Part shown: piece after piece, positions 62,729 through 64,000 of the stretch
Position numbering within the stretch: the first letter of the stretch is position 1
Layout of the letters: the number at the start of each line of letters is the position of its first letter
NCBI GenBank assembly: GCA_028386065.3
Contig: JAKUCV010004240.1
Coordinates: 61,162 to 125,161 of the forward strand
DNA from: Turnera subulata
Taxonomy: Eukaryota; Streptophyta; Magnoliopsida; Malpighiales; Passifloraceae
Reading direction: 5' to 3'
Length of the DNA stretch: 64,000 nucleotides
Notes under the pieces: generated by a model
What the model was told of the DNA's origin: nothing
The model's input: the letters and a program-made list of their open reading frames with translations, nothing else
Databases searched by the model: none
Position numbers and translations under genes: made by a program

Positions 62729-63662
62729 GGATTAATGTCACATTTAGTCCCTGTGTTGCCCCCTCGAATTGAAATTCATCCTTGTGTTGAGTTTTGATTG
62801 GTTTTGATCCCTCAGTTAGTCAATTTTTTAAGGTTTTAGTCTTTTTTACCGATTTTACCCCTAAATTCAAGACTTTACTATTCAAACTAGTTTACCAACC
62901 CAAAATTCGACCCAACTAACCGACCCAACCCGGAACCCCATTAAAAAATCTCCAATAAATATATAACTCTAACTCCCAATATCAATATTTTGAAAATCAA
63001 TAAAAAAAGTACAAAAAAATTTAAAATTTTTTTAAAAATAAAAAATCTTAAAGTAAATTATTTTTTAGTTTAAAATTTTTTTAAAATATAATTTTTTGGA
63101 TGTATGGAGAAGAAAGGAGGGAGAAAATAAAAAATAAGAAAAGTAGAAAAAATTTAAATTTGCAAATTTTTAAATTAAAAAAAATAATATAAATTTTTAT
63201 TTTTTATAATATTTAAATTTTTGATGTTGAAGGGGAAGGAGGAGGAGGACAAGAAGAAGAAAAAAAATAATAAAAAAAAAACATGTGGAGAAGATATGTT
63301 TAAATTTTTAAATTTTTAAAATTAGAAAATAATTTAATTTATGATATTTTAATTTTTTAATTTTTAAAAAAAATAATTTGTATTTTTTTATGATTTTAAA
63401 TTTTTTTTATGTTGGGAAGTAGAGTTATTTGTTTATTGGAGATTTTTTAATAGGGTTCCGGGTTGGGTCGGTTAGTTGGGTCGAATTTCGGGTGGGTAAA
63501 TTGGTTTGAACAATAAAGGGCTGAATTTAGGGGTAAAATCGGTAAAAATGACTAAAACCTTAAAAAATTGACCAACTGAGGGATCAAAACCATTCAAAAC
63601 TCAACATAAGGATGAATTTCAATTTGAAGGGACAACACAAGGACCAAATGTGACATTAATCC
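62729..63662. mobile_element. foldback element with about 231-bp inverted arms
   Basis: The left arm (62729-62960) starts GGATTAATGTCACATTTAG; the right arm (63432-63662) is its near-perfect reverse complement and ends GTGACATTAATCC. The loop (62961-63431) is A/T-rich with GAAGGAGGAGGAGG. No transposase. Flanks (AACAGAAAA and AAAAAAAAA) are not a clear target duplication. A Mutator-type or foldback MITE is likely. Confidence 0.8.
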
Positions 63663-63843
63663 AAAAAAAAAACACATAAATCAAAAGAAACAAAGAAAAC
63701 GTAGCTCTAACAAAACCCCCCCCCCACCCCCTCCTCTTTGTTTTGATGTTCTGCAACAGCTAGATTGGGAGAGCAAGAATCTCAAAAAAGAATCGTAATT
63801 TTTGTTGGCTTTGATCTTCAACTAATTCAAAATTTGCTCAAGA

Positions 63844-63987
63844 ACATCGATGTTTTCTGTTGAACATCGATGTTTTTAGGATACTGGAACTTTGAACAAT
63901 TCAGCCGAATGCAAAAAACATCGATGTTGGGTTTAAAACATCGATGTTGGGTTCAAAACATCGATGTTGGGTTTAAAACATCGATGT
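63844..63987. repeat. ACATCGATGT palindrome array at the right edge
   Basis: Six exact copies (starts 63844, 63864, 63918, 63938, 63958, 63978), the last four spaced exactly 20 bp apart with a GTTGGGTTxA linker. It may continue past the window. No copia LTR, PBS or gag is seen within the window next to it. Confidence 0.95.
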
Positions 63988-64000
63988 TTGGGTGTTTTGA

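Noticed and set aside
1..64000. The window as part of a mitochondrial genome
   Set aside because: The mitochondrial genes are broken, CpG-decayed and limited to one segment, while the rest is nuclear-type transposons with target duplications.

Overview
This window looks like nuclear, repeat-dense intergenic DNA of a flowering plant. It holds Ty1/copia and Ty3/gypsy LTR retrotransposons, an 8-bp-TSD hAT element, a CACTA element, a tRNA-derived SINE and a decayed piece of mitochondrial-type DNA (rpl5-rps14 plus a tRNA-Gln). I found no intact protein-coding gene. The only complete-looking coding units are transposon genes, most of them broken. The species cannot be told from the sequence.

Layout. 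1-2832: the gag end and 5' LTR of an Athila-like gypsy element on the minus strand. It sits inside a hAT remnant at the start of duplication copy 1. 2833-16774: duplication copy 1, interrupted by copia element A (5509-14035, minus). 16775-18833: unique DNA and the left part of an intact hAT element (18005-19114). 18834-34815: duplication copy 2, interrupted by a 2.9-kb solo LTR (19335-22281) and by copia element B (26110-33600, plus). 34816-51600: organelle-like DNA, split by a copia solo LTR (35108-36629) and by copia element C (42544-50960, plus), each with a perfect 5-bp target duplication. 51600-57500: LTR-like and unidentified non-coding DNA. 57520-61346: an RNase H-like pseudogene cut in two by a 3.2-kb CACTA element. 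61347-64000: AT-rich DNA with a direct repeat pair, a 934-bp foldback element and the start of a palindrome array.

Elements A, B, C and the solo LTR belong to one copia family with LTRs of about 1.5 kb. All three gag-pol copies carry stops and frameshifts; B and C have also lost key motif residues. The most unusual feature is in their untranslated leaders, between the primer binding site and gag. Each leader holds a cluster of the perfect palindrome ACATCGATGT, mostly spaced 20-21 bp apart, which is two turns of B-DNA. I count 47 exact copies in four clusters, where about 0.06 would be expected by chance for a 10-mer in 64 kb. The fourth cluster, at the right edge, is not visibly attached to a copia element.

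Two single-N positions (22539 and 45113) are flanked by exact direct repeats and look like unmerged contig overlaps.
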